NCBI GenBank assembly: GCA_009841615.1
Contig: VXLL01000029.1
Location: 62,001 to 126,000 of the forward strand
Source: Gammaproteobacteria bacterium
Lineage (GTDB): Bacteria > Pseudomonadota > Gammaproteobacteria > Pseudomonadales > Azotimanducaceae
DNA length: 64,000 nucleotides
Direction: 5' to 3'
Position 1 is the first letter of the stretch, and the number at the start of each line of letters is the position of its first letter. Shown piece after piece: positions 45,995-54,458 of the stretch. The translations under genes and the position numbers were made by a program. Below the pieces are notes generated by a model. It was given only the letters and a program-made list of their open reading frames with translations. It made no database searches and was not told the DNA's origin.

Positions 45995-47806
45995 TCAATT
46001 TTCAAAACGTTCGACGCGAGCCGCGTCTTCGGAGTTCAAGAGAGATCTTGCTTGTTCGAGTTGATCATCTGTGAAAATTGGATCTGTTTGGTTTTGCCAC
46101 ATAAGCTCTGCCGCCGCTAGCGATTGGACACGACTAGATGGTAAGTCTTCAAGTGTCTCGTAAAGGTCTGTGGGATCGGTTCTCGCCCAAATCTGCACGA
46201 CCAGTTGATAGTAAGATTCTTGTTGCCGTGGTTCTAGATCACTCCCCAGTTCTAAGGCTTCGATAGTTTGTCCATCGTTTACCATCGCGTATGCGATGTC
46301 GCCATATGCATATGCCCGAGCATTTTCTCGCACTCGAGGCAGTAAGCTAATTGCAAGATCGACATCGCCATCTCGGGTTAGTTGCCGAATGACCAAGGAC
46401 TCTAATCCAGACCTTTGGTTTGGGGCAGGTTGTTCTATCGCCAGTTCAAAGGCTTTTATTGGATCTTGACGAGCCAAAGAGGGCAGTACGGCCTCCAACA
46501 GTGTCCGAAGTTGTGCGTCCTCTTGGTCAAAATTGTTTAGCACCCAATCTGCTGCTGCTTCCGGTTGTCGCATTGCCCATCGATCGACAATACGATTGAG
46601 AATCGTAGAGGTATTGCCAACGGAGTTTGCTACGGAACTAAGCATGTCGATCGCACGTAATGGGTCTTCGCGAGCGATGTACGAAAACGCCGTTTCCAAA
46701 GGGGATACTCGCGATTCCTCAGACACAATCTCGATATTTTCAATCAATTCATAAGGTTTGGTTCTAGCCCACACCTCCGCGATTTCTTCTTCAAGACCAG
46801 GAATGAGGGAGGATGGCTCAAAAGTTGAGACGGCGGCGAGAGCAGCGAGTGCGTCTGTTCTAGCCCATTCACGAACAATTATGTTAGACAAATAAGACTG
46901 TTCATTTTCCTCTGTCAATCCTTGGACGTAGTCCAACGCTAGAGCTGGGTCTACTTGCACAATCGATTCCATGATTTGCCACTTGATCCAGTAGTCTTCA
47001 GTTCTTGAACGGTAAATTCTCGAGAGTACCTCAAAACCAATTTGTTCGCGCCACGTCTCTGCGATTGTTGCTAAAGTTCCCATCTGCAAAAAATCATCAA
47101 CATTGTCATCGAGCAGAATACGCCACGCCTCCTGAGGATTTGATATGCTTTCAATTGCTTTCGCTTCGCTGATCAATTTTTGGTAAGTTTCTATTCTTTC
47201 GAGCTGTATAGCGATCGCTCGTCTCTCTTCTTCAGATAGGTCATCACGGGTTACAAGGATAGCTTCGAGTGCTATGTTTCGGCGCGCACCCGCAAGATTA
47301 GCAGCAGCCTCGATCGCGTCGTATAAGTTTAAAACTGCCCACTCGGTAAAAATTGTCGTTAACAACGTATCCGTTTGAAGCGGCGAGACGTCATCTAAAT
47401 ATTGAACAGCTCGTTGTGGATTGAGCGCGGTCAGATTTCTGACAATGAACTGTTGTGCGATTTCTCGATGGCTGGTGCGCTCGACTTGTTTAGATTGAAT
47501 CCACCAATCTTTCAACTTCTCTTCTGTAGCTCCGAATAGGCTAATATTTAGCGTAGTGTGTTGTTCAGTGATACTTTGATGTTTGAAGATTTCTTCGAAT
47601 TGTCCAACATCAACTGGGCTTACAGACGTCAGTCTGACATCACTCTTTGTCGCACCTTGCTCGACTTCATCTTGAACAACACCGTTCGGCGGATGCTCCT
47701 TTTGAGGAACGGTATTTTGAATTGCAATAACGGTCAGTGCTCCTATCACTAGACCTATCGCGAACGTACCAGCAATCACAATACCGCGTTTTGACAAACC
47801 AAACAT
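45995..47806 (-). CDS. membrane-anchored alpha-solenoid protein, copy 14 (group B), start at an A-tract
   Basis: A 603-residue protein from ATG 47806. This ATG forms the end of a run of ten A on the coding strand. Just before the run is ATGGC, which matches the ATGGCA start of copies 11 and 19 but is out of frame by one base; eleven A would put it in frame and add M-A-K-K-K. Anchor about 9-30 (I-A-G-T-F-A-I-G-L-V-I-G). With copies 15 and 16 it forms a subgroup marked by D-x-A-I-S-L-L-P-R-V-R in place of A-K-K-L-L-P-R-V, and E-E-E-I-A-x-V-W-A. V-G-N-T-S-T-I-L and F-T-D-D-Q-L-E-Q-A-R-S-L-L are present. Confidence 0.88.
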   Translation of the reverse strand: MFGLSKRGIVIAGTFAIGLVIGALTVIAIQNTVPQKEHPPNGVVQDEVEQGATKSDVRLTSVSPVDVGQFEEIFKHQSITEQHTTLNISLFGATEEKLKDWWIQSKQVERTSHREIAQQFIVRNLTALNPQRAVQYLDDVSPLQTDTLLTTIFTEWAVLNLYDAIEAAANLAGARRNIALEAILVTRDDLSEEERRAIAIQLERIETYQKLISEAKAIESISNPQEAWRILLDDNVDDFLQMGTLATIAETWREQIGFEVLSRIYRSRTEDYWIKWQIMESIVQVDPALALDYVQGLTEENEQSYLSNIIVREWARTDALAALAAVSTFEPSSLIPGLEEEIAEVWARTKPYELIENIEIVSEESRVSPLETAFSYIAREDPLRAIDMLSSVANSVGNTSTILNRIVDRWAMRQPEAAADWVLNNFDQEDAQLRTLLEAVLPSLARQDPIKAFELAIEQPAPNQRSGLESLVIRQLTRDGDVDLAISLLPRVRENARAYAYGDIAYAMVNDGQTIEALELGSDLEPRQQESYYQLVVQIWARTDPTDLYETLEDLPSSRVQSLAAAELMWQNQTDPIFTDDQLEQARSLLNSEDAARVERFEN

Positions 47807-48005
47807 TTTTTTTTTGCCATAGTTGCGATACTGGACCTTAGATACTGTTAATTGACTGTGTGAGGACAGAAAATAAGGACGGAAACAGTGGTAGTGTAAT
47901 ATAAATCGCCATTGTGTCGCGATCTTTTAAATCATGATACGTTGGCTAAACAAAAGGTTTCATCACGTTGGTGGACATGGATAAATTCGTTTGCAACGAG
48001 TATTA

Positions 48006-49862
48006 TCATTTGGGAACACTTCGTTTAACTTTAATCGAACCAGTTCGTATCTGGGCTGCGTCTTCAGGGTTTAAGAGAGATTTTGCTTGTTCGAGTTGAT
48101 CGTTGGTGAAAACTGGATTGATGTCGTTGTTGAAATAGAGCGCAGATACGGCTCGTGTTTGGGCAGCACTGGTCGGGAGGTCTTTGAGTGAAGCGTAAAG
48201 ACCTGTGGGATCGGCACCTGCCCACGCCTGAACGACGTCTTCATAGTAAGATTGTTGTTCCCATCCTTCAAGACCACTTCCCAGTTCCAGAGCTTCGAAT
48301 GTTCGTCCTTTTTTTACCATCGCCCGCGCGATATGGCCATAGGCGTGCGCTTGAGATCTGTGACGCACTCGAGGTAGAAGGCTAATCGCTAGATCGATAT
48401 TACCGTCTAGGGACAATTGAAATATAACCTGAGCTTCTAATCCAAAACTGAAGGCGATAGTAGGTTGTGCTAACGCGATTTCAAAGGCTTTTCTTGGATC
48501 TTGGCGCGTCAGAGAGGTCAGAACTTCCTTCAGGAGTGACTGACGAAGTTGTTTGTTTTCAGGGTCAACATTTTTTAACACCCAATCTGTAGCAGCTTCA
48601 GGTTGTAGCGTACTCCATTCATCTACAATTTTGAGGAGGATTGGAGATGTATTTCCAACGGGGGTTTCTAAAGCATTGAGCGATTCAATCGCCCCTAATG
48701 GGTCTTCACGTGCGATGTACGAAAACGCTCGTTCCAATGGCGACAACCGGGACGACTGGGAAATGAGTTCTATATTTTCGATCAATTCATAGGGATTGGT
48801 CCTAGCCCAAACATCAGCGATTTCTTCTTGAAGATCCGCAACGAGGGAGGACGGTTCAAAGGCCGAGGTAGCAGCAAGCGCGGCTAGTGGGTCTGTTCGA
48901 GCCCATTCCTCAACAATTACGTGACTCAAATACGATTGTTCGTGCTCCTCAGGCACCCCTTGGGCATACTCCAACGCAATAGCAGGATCCCCTTGTACGA
49001 TCGTTGCTGTTAGCTGCCGTTTAATCCAGGGGTCTTTAAATTCTGACCGGTAAATTTTCGAGAGTATTTCAAAACCAATTTTCCCCTGCCACGTGTCAGC
49101 GACTATTGCTAGAGTTTCCATCTGTAGTAAATCATCTACATTGTCAGTGAGCAGAATGTCCCATGACTCCCTAGGATCTGCGGTACTTTGAAGTGCTTTC
49201 GCATCACTAAAAAATTTGTGGTAAGTTTCTTCCCGTTCGAGCCGCACCGCGATCGCTCGATGTTTATCTTCAGCCAGATCATCTCGAGATTCAAGGATTG
49301 CTTCGAGCGCGACGCTTCGTTGCGCTCCTGCAAGCTTGGCGGCCGCCTTAATTGCATCGTCTAAATGTAATTCCGCCCACTCTGCAAATATTGTCCTTGA
49401 AAAAGCATCCCTTTGAAGCATCGAGGCATCATCTAGGGACCGAAGAGCTTCTTGAGGATCTATTGCGGTCAAACTTTGGAGAATGACGTGTTGTGCAATG
49501 TTTCGATGACTTGCGCGCTCAATTTTCTGAGATTGAATCCACCACTGCTTGAGTTCCTTTTCAGAATTTTGGGAGAAGGCGTTGTATAGTGCTTTTGACT
49601 GTTCAGCAGGACTAGGGTCATCGAATATTTGTTCGAATCTCCCAACATCGGTAGTGTTTGCTGAGGACAGACTGTGAGAACTCGCTGTCTCAGTTCGCGC
49701 GACTTCACCTTGCGCAATACCTTGTGTCGCATGGTCTTGTTGAGGAACGAAGTGTTGCACCGCGAGGACAGCAAGTACCCCCAGTGTTAGACCAGCCACA
49801 AATGTGATGCCAAGCAGGAGTTTGCGTTTTAGAATTGTTGTACTCGTCTCAGTCGTTATCAA
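48006..49862 (-). CDS. membrane-anchored alpha-solenoid protein, copy 15 (group B)
   Basis: A 618-residue protein starting at TTG 49862, supported by GAGG five bases upstream and by the lack of any ATG before the anchor (about 15-36, V-A-G-L-T-L-G-V-L-A-V). The N-terminus resembles those of copies 19-21, whereas the body belongs with copies 14 and 16 (I-D-L-A-I-S-L-L-P-R-V-R). E-S-R-D-D-L-A-E, D-P-R-E-S-W-D-I-L-L-T-D-N-V-D-D, V-G-N-T-S-P-I-L and F-T-N-D-Q-L-E-Q-A-K-S-L-L are seen. The C-terminal tail is unusual: it is basic (K-V-K-R-S-V-P-K) where the others are acidic. Confidence 0.88.
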   Translation of the reverse strand: MITTETSTTILKRKLLLGITFVAGLTLGVLAVLAVQHFVPQQDHATQGIAQGEVARTETASSHSLSSANTTDVGRFEQIFDDPSPAEQSKALYNAFSQNSEKELKQWWIQSQKIERASHRNIAQHVILQSLTAIDPQEALRSLDDASMLQRDAFSRTIFAEWAELHLDDAIKAAAKLAGAQRSVALEAILESRDDLAEDKHRAIAVRLEREETYHKFFSDAKALQSTADPRESWDILLTDNVDDLLQMETLAIVADTWQGKIGFEILSKIYRSEFKDPWIKRQLTATIVQGDPAIALEYAQGVPEEHEQSYLSHVIVEEWARTDPLAALAATSAFEPSSLVADLQEEIADVWARTNPYELIENIELISQSSRLSPLERAFSYIAREDPLGAIESLNALETPVGNTSPILLKIVDEWSTLQPEAATDWVLKNVDPENKQLRQSLLKEVLTSLTRQDPRKAFEIALAQPTIAFSFGLEAQVIFQLSLDGNIDLAISLLPRVRHRSQAHAYGHIARAMVKKGRTFEALELGSGLEGWEQQSYYEDVVQAWAGADPTGLYASLKDLPTSAAQTRAVSALYFNNDINPVFTNDQLEQAKSLLNPEDAAQIRTGSIKVKRSVPK

Positions 49863-50011
49863 ATCAACCTCAGTTTTGCAGTGTCAACTCTAGTCTCAAA
49901 TATGAGCTCATATAAATAGACGGGTTTTCGTTAACCTCTACCCAATTCCTATCTGATCAAAGATTTCATTCACCTTCTCGTAGAGCTAGGCATAGGTCTC
50001 TCGTGACTCTC

Positions 50012-51871
50012 CTATCGATTTTGAAACTTTTCAATCAATTGTAACTGATCTCTATCGTCGTCGTTCAAGAAGGATCTTGCTCGTTTGAGCTGATCATCAG
50101 TTAACCGTTGTTGGTAAGAGAAGCGCCTGGTCAGCAACTTTAATGCGGCCATCGACTGCAACGACTGACCATCACTCGACTGCATGTCTTCAAGTGACTC
50201 GTAAAGGTCAATGGGATCGGTCCTTGCCCATACCTGAATGACTTGACTAAAGTATGATTGCTGATGTTGAGGTTCTAGATCACTTCCTAGTTCCAATGCT
50301 TTAAGAGTTTGTCCTTTCCTCACCAACGACGATCCAACAATGCCGTAAGCTGAAGCTTTAGAACTTATCCTCACTCGAGGTAGAAGACTAATCGCTTGTT
50401 CGATATCACCGTGTGTGGTTAAGTGCCAGATGATCGTACGATCTAACGGTGATGCTAGTCCGTGCGATGGAGTAGGATGTGCTAACGCGATGTCAAAGGC
50501 TTTTGTTGGATTATGGCGGGCCAGAGAGGGCAGTGTATCCTCCAGTAAAGAATGAAGAAGTATAGGGTCCTCTTGGTCAAAGTCGTTCAATATCCAATCT
50601 ACCGCAGCGTCAGGCTGTAGAATGCTCCATTGTTCAACAATTCGATGGAGAATCGATGTCGTACTTCCAACATAGTCTTCAATTGAACTAAGTGAATCGA
50701 TTGCTCCTAATGGGTCTTCACGTGCTATGTAAGCAAAAGCTACCTCCAGCGGCCACACCCGGGCTCTCTCTGACATAAGTTCTATACTCTGGATCAATTC
50801 ATTAGGTTTGTTCTTAGCCCAAACCAACGCGATTTCTTCTTCAAGATCAAAATATAGAGACGACGGTTTAAAGGATGAGACGGCAGCGAGTGTGGCTAGT
50901 GGGTCTTTTGAAGCCCATTCTTCAACGATGATGTGAGAGATATAAGATCGTTCGTTCTCCTCGGACACCTCTTGAGCATATTCCAACACGAGAGCTGGGT
51001 TCACTTGCGCGATTTCGGCTATTAGCAGACGTTTGATTTCGTGGTCTTCAATTCTAGAATGGTAGATTTTTGAGAGTACTTCAACACCAATTTGTCCTCG
51101 CCACGCCTCGGCGACTAGTACAAACGCTCCTATTTGTAGAGAGTCATCTACATTGTCGTTGAGCAGAATGTCCCATGACTCACTAGGATTTGCTATGTTG
51201 TGGAGTGCTTCCGTTTCACTAGTCAATTTATGGTAAGTTCCTGCTCGATCGAGTTGCACCGCGATCGCGAGACGTCTATCTTCAGATAGGTCATCTCGGG
51301 TTTCAAGGATTGCTTCGAGCGCTACGCTTCGACGCGCACCCGCAAGTGCGGCGGCAGCTTCGATGGCCTCGTCTAAATTTAAAACCGCCCATTCGCTAAA
51401 AATAGTTCTTGATAGTGCATCATTGGGCAGTGGCAAGATTTCCAGTAGGAAGTGAAGCGCTTTTTGAGGATCTATCTTGGTCAGATTTTGGAGAATGACC
51501 TGTTGCGCGATTTCCCGATGACTAGTACGTTCAATACTTTGAGATTGAATCCACCACTGCTCCAATTCCTGTTCAGTGTTCTGCGAGAGGCTGTTGTATA
51601 GGGCTTGGTACTGTTCAGCAGTGCTACGTTGTTTGAAGATTTCTTCGAATTGTCCAGCAATGTGTGTGCTTTTTGAAGATAGATTGTCGGCACGCTCCGT
51701 CGAAGTTTGCAAGACATCGACTCGAGCAACGTCTTGGGTCAGATGTTCGTTTCGTTTACTAACGTTTTGGATTGAGACAACAGCAAGTATTCCTACTGCA
51801 AGACCAGTAGCGAATATACCAGCAATCACAAGACCGCTTTTATACTCTACAGATATCTTCTTCTGTGTCAT
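50012..51871 (-). CDS. membrane-anchored alpha-solenoid protein, copy 16 (group B)
   Basis: A 619-residue protein from ATG 51871. A reading from TTG 51931 adds 20 residues and almost abuts copy 17, but it would give an N-terminus much longer than in any sibling. Anchor about 13-35, close to copies 13 and 14. Subgroup mark D-I-E-Q-A-I-S-L-L-P-R-V-R. The usual V-G-N-T-S reads V-G-S-T-T-S. It has a few extra residues before the cap (S-L-Q-S-M-A-A-L, then R-R-F-S-Y-Q-Q-R-L-T-D-D-Q-L-K-R-A). The 68 bp gap to copy 17 is the shortest in the block. Confidence 0.87.
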   Translation of the reverse strand: MTQKKISVEYKSGLVIAGIFATGLAVGILAVVSIQNVSKRNEHLTQDVARVDVLQTSTERADNLSSKSTHIAGQFEEIFKQRSTAEQYQALYNSLSQNTEQELEQWWIQSQSIERTSHREIAQQVILQNLTKIDPQKALHFLLEILPLPNDALSRTIFSEWAVLNLDEAIEAAAALAGARRSVALEAILETRDDLSEDRRLAIAVQLDRAGTYHKLTSETEALHNIANPSESWDILLNDNVDDSLQIGAFVLVAEAWRGQIGVEVLSKIYHSRIEDHEIKRLLIAEIAQVNPALVLEYAQEVSEENERSYISHIIVEEWASKDPLATLAAVSSFKPSSLYFDLEEEIALVWAKNKPNELIQSIELMSERARVWPLEVAFAYIAREDPLGAIDSLSSIEDYVGSTTSILHRIVEQWSILQPDAAVDWILNDFDQEDPILLHSLLEDTLPSLARHNPTKAFDIALAHPTPSHGLASPLDRTIIWHLTTHGDIEQAISLLPRVRISSKASAYGIVGSSLVRKGQTLKALELGSDLEPQHQQSYFSQVIQVWARTDPIDLYESLEDMQSSDGQSLQSMAALKLLTRRFSYQQRLTDDQLKRARSFLNDDDRDQLQLIEKFQNR

Positions 51872-51939
51872 AGTTGTGCTGTTGGCTCTATTGTTCCCAT
51901 TCGACAATCTTTGATTAAAGACATATGACAAATTCTCTG

Positions 51940-53766
51940 TTAGTTTCCAAAGAGAATTCCTGAGCTTGCGTCTGAAGCCTCGTCGTCGGGGTTTATATAA
52001 GTTCTGACTTGTTCAATTTGCTCGTCAGTCAACAGAGGTCGGTATCTATTAACTCTCACTAGCTGTATTGCAGCAAGGGACTGGATACTACTTGACGGAA
52101 GACTTTCCAGAGTCTCAAACAGGTTTTTAGGGTTATTACTAGCCCAGTCGTTCAGAACTCGTTGATAATATTGACGTCTTTGATCGTCTTCGAAGTCTTT
52201 GCCAAGTTCCAAAGCCTCTTCTGTCTGCGACTCGGCTATCATCGCTGATCCGACTATGGTATAAGCACGTAGTCTAGTTTTTTCTTTTACTCGAGGTAAA
52301 AGCTTCTTCGCTAATTCAACATCACCATCTGCGGATATTTCATCAATAACCCAGTAATCCAACTCAATACCCTCACTACGAGTGGGTTGAGCTATCGCTA
52401 CTTCGAAGGCTTGTACTGGATCCTGTCGTGCCCAACGGGGCATAATGCTCTCCAATAGGTCATGTCGTTGTGGGTCATCTTCAGCAAAGTTTTTGATAAC
52501 CCATTCAGCTGCAACCGCGGGCTCTTGATAAGACCATTGAAATACTATAGTGTCTAGTATTGAAGAAGTGTTACCAACATAGCTTTCTACAGAGTTCATT
52601 TTTGCAATTGCTTCCATTGGATTTTTGCGGGCAATTTGCCAAAACGCGGACTCCAACTTACCTAATCGTAACTCCTCCGAAATCGTTCCGATATTTTCGA
52701 TCAATTCAATCGGGTTCGTATACGACCATGTTGAGGCGACTGAATTTTCAAGATATGACGCCATAGAGGCAGGCGTATATGTCAATGCAGCTGCCAAAGC
52801 AGCTTGAGCATCTGTTCTCGTCCATTCGTTCACAATGACCATTGCTATGTACTTTTGTTCGTTTTCGTCGAGTATGCTACGAGTGAAGGCTAAAGCACCA
52901 GCAAGATCAAATCGGGCGATTGCGCGCACTAACTCAAATCTCATATTCGGTAGGTCAGTGTAAATGCGCGAAAGCACTGCAAATCCATCCTTCTCACGCC
53001 ACGCCTCAGCAATTTTGGCAAACGACTCTTTTTGGAGCGAATTGTCTACGTCGTCATCGAGCATAATGTTCCAAGATTTCGCGGGTTCCTCGATACTTTG
53101 GGCCGCCAGTTGATCACTGGTTAACTTGAGGAGAATTTCTTCGCCCTCAAGTTCCCTCGCAATCGAACGAAGTTCACTGTCGGGCAGGTCGTCGCGGGAT
53201 TCAAGAATGGCTTGCAGTGCGACGATGCGTCGCGAGTCCACAAGACTGGCAGCAGCTTTTACAGCATCCTCTAATTGTGAAACTGCCCACTCGCTGAAAA
53301 CGGTCGTCAAAAGTGCATTCGATTGAAAGATTGATACTTCATCGACGTACCGTAGAGCTTGTTGCGGATTTATCGCTGTCAGATTATGAAGAATGACGTG
53401 CTGTGCAATGTTGCGATGACTCGCTCTTTCAATATTTTTAGATTGCTTCCACCACTCCTTCAGTTCTTGCTCATTGCTTTGGGAGAGGGTGTTGTATAGT
53501 ACTTTGTATTGTTCGGCAGTGCTATGTTGGTTGAAGATTCCTTCAAATTTTTCAACTACAACTGGACTCTCGGATGAATTGTAGTCGCCGTTTTTGATCG
53601 AGTCTTGTTGGAGATCGCTTTGCGCGAAATCATAGTCTGCACGACTATTTAGAGGATTGAAATTTTGGATCGCAACAACTACCAACATTCCCAATACCAG
53701 CCCACTCCCTAATGAGATTCCAACCAAAGAAATTTGTTTGAACTTTGTCGAAGGTTGTGTGCTCAT
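51940..53766 (-). CDS. membrane-anchored alpha-solenoid protein, copy 17 (group B)
   Basis: A 608-residue protein from ATG 53766. Anchor about 12-34 with many small residues (G-I-S-L-G-S-G-L-V-L-G). E-L-K-E-W-W-K-Q-S-K-N-I-E-R, E-S-R-D-D-L-P-D, E-P-A-K-S-W-N-I-M-L-D-D-D-V-D-N, V-G-N-T-S-S-I-L, G-I-E-L-D-Y-W-V-I, A-K-K-L-L-P-R-V are present. The cap L-T-D-E-Q-I-E-Q-V-R-T-Y-I is followed by a Ser/Gly-rich tail ending F-G-N. In the middle it reads R-F-D-L-A-G-A-L-A-F-T-R where siblings have D-P. Upstream lies a 364 bp gap and then the dead copy. Confidence 0.88.
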   Translation of the reverse strand: MSTQPSTKFKQISLVGISLGSGLVLGMLVVVAIQNFNPLNSRADYDFAQSDLQQDSIKNGDYNSSESPVVVEKFEGIFNQHSTAEQYKVLYNTLSQSNEQELKEWWKQSKNIERASHRNIAQHVILHNLTAINPQQALRYVDEVSIFQSNALLTTVFSEWAVSQLEDAVKAAASLVDSRRIVALQAILESRDDLPDSELRSIARELEGEEILLKLTSDQLAAQSIEEPAKSWNIMLDDDVDNSLQKESFAKIAEAWREKDGFAVLSRIYTDLPNMRFELVRAIARFDLAGALAFTRSILDENEQKYIAMVIVNEWTRTDAQAALAAALTYTPASMASYLENSVASTWSYTNPIELIENIGTISEELRLGKLESAFWQIARKNPMEAIAKMNSVESYVGNTSSILDTIVFQWSYQEPAVAAEWVIKNFAEDDPQRHDLLESIMPRWARQDPVQAFEVAIAQPTRSEGIELDYWVIDEISADGDVELAKKLLPRVKEKTRLRAYTIVGSAMIAESQTEEALELGKDFEDDQRRQYYQRVLNDWASNNPKNLFETLESLPSSSIQSLAAIQLVRVNRYRPLLTDEQIEQVRTYINPDDEASDASSGILFGN

Positions 53767-54130
53767 TGTTACTCAGTGGCTACTCCTCTAAATTCTTCTT
53801 TGATTATATGGTCTGCATGTTGCGCCTACTTGACGGTTGTTAGTCGATACACAGATCGACCTGAGACTACATGTGTTTGGACTTTAGTCTGATTAATTGG
53901 GAAATATGGCCCTGCTATCGCGAATAAACGAACTCTAACATCAACAACGGTAACGAAGACAATCGTGTATTAGTGTTATTCCATCCACGAATCGGAGCAA
54001 TTTTTCGGTAGTTTGAGATACTAGAAGCCGAGGATTCTGGTCGACTACAGTTGGTGCGGTCCTTTGTTCGATCTCGCAGAACTATTCTATTAGATGAACG
54101 AAGGGCATGTGTCTCTTCCTCAGTATAGAT
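53767..54130. other. 364 bp spacer between copy 17 and the dead copy
   Basis: No gene, tRNA or clear hairpin is seen. It presumably carries the promoter of copy 17 at its left edge. It is the longest gap in the block. Confidence 0.35.
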
Positions 54131-54455
54131 CTATCTGCTCTCAACGCTTTTTACGAAAGCCTCGTCGTCTGAATTCAAAAACGTTTTCGCACGTTCAATC
54201 TGTTCGTCGTTCAATACCGGTTCGTACTGGTTCTGCGTTATGAATTGTCTTGCCGCGGTCGACTTGAGTCCGCTCGTTGGAAAATCTTCAAGCGACTCGT
54301 ATAGGTTCTTGGGAGAATCACTCGCTTTATTGCATTTACGTGCTCATCTTTTCAAATTGAGCGTTAATGGATTTGATCGGGTTGTCACGAAACGAGACTA
54401 TAGAAGCAACTCCAAGGGAGATTCGCTTCAGATTCGGAATAGACCCTAGGCGATT
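54131..54455 (-). pseudogene. wrecked alpha-solenoid gene (copy 18)
   Basis: From about 54334 down to the TAG at 54131-54133 the minus strand reads as the intact end of a group B protein: P-K-N-L-Y-E-S-L-E-D-F-P, then N-Q-Y-E-P-V-L-N-D-E-Q-I-E-R-A-K-T-F-L and E-S-R. Upstream of this, 54345-54452 still matches an inner repeat (the DNA of S-E-x-L-R-L-x-x-L-E-S-A-F and R-D-N-P-I-K-S-I), but with frameshifts and stops, and the roughly 200 codons between are gone. The N-terminal half and the anchor are missing altogether. It directly follows copy 19, so an unequal crossover or deletion between neighbours is the likely cause. Confidence 0.8.
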
Positions 54456-54458
54456 GAA

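Noticed and set aside
51872-51931. Longer N-terminus for copy 16 from TTG 51931
   Set aside because: Adds 20 residues absent in all siblings and has no better ribosome site than ATG 51871.
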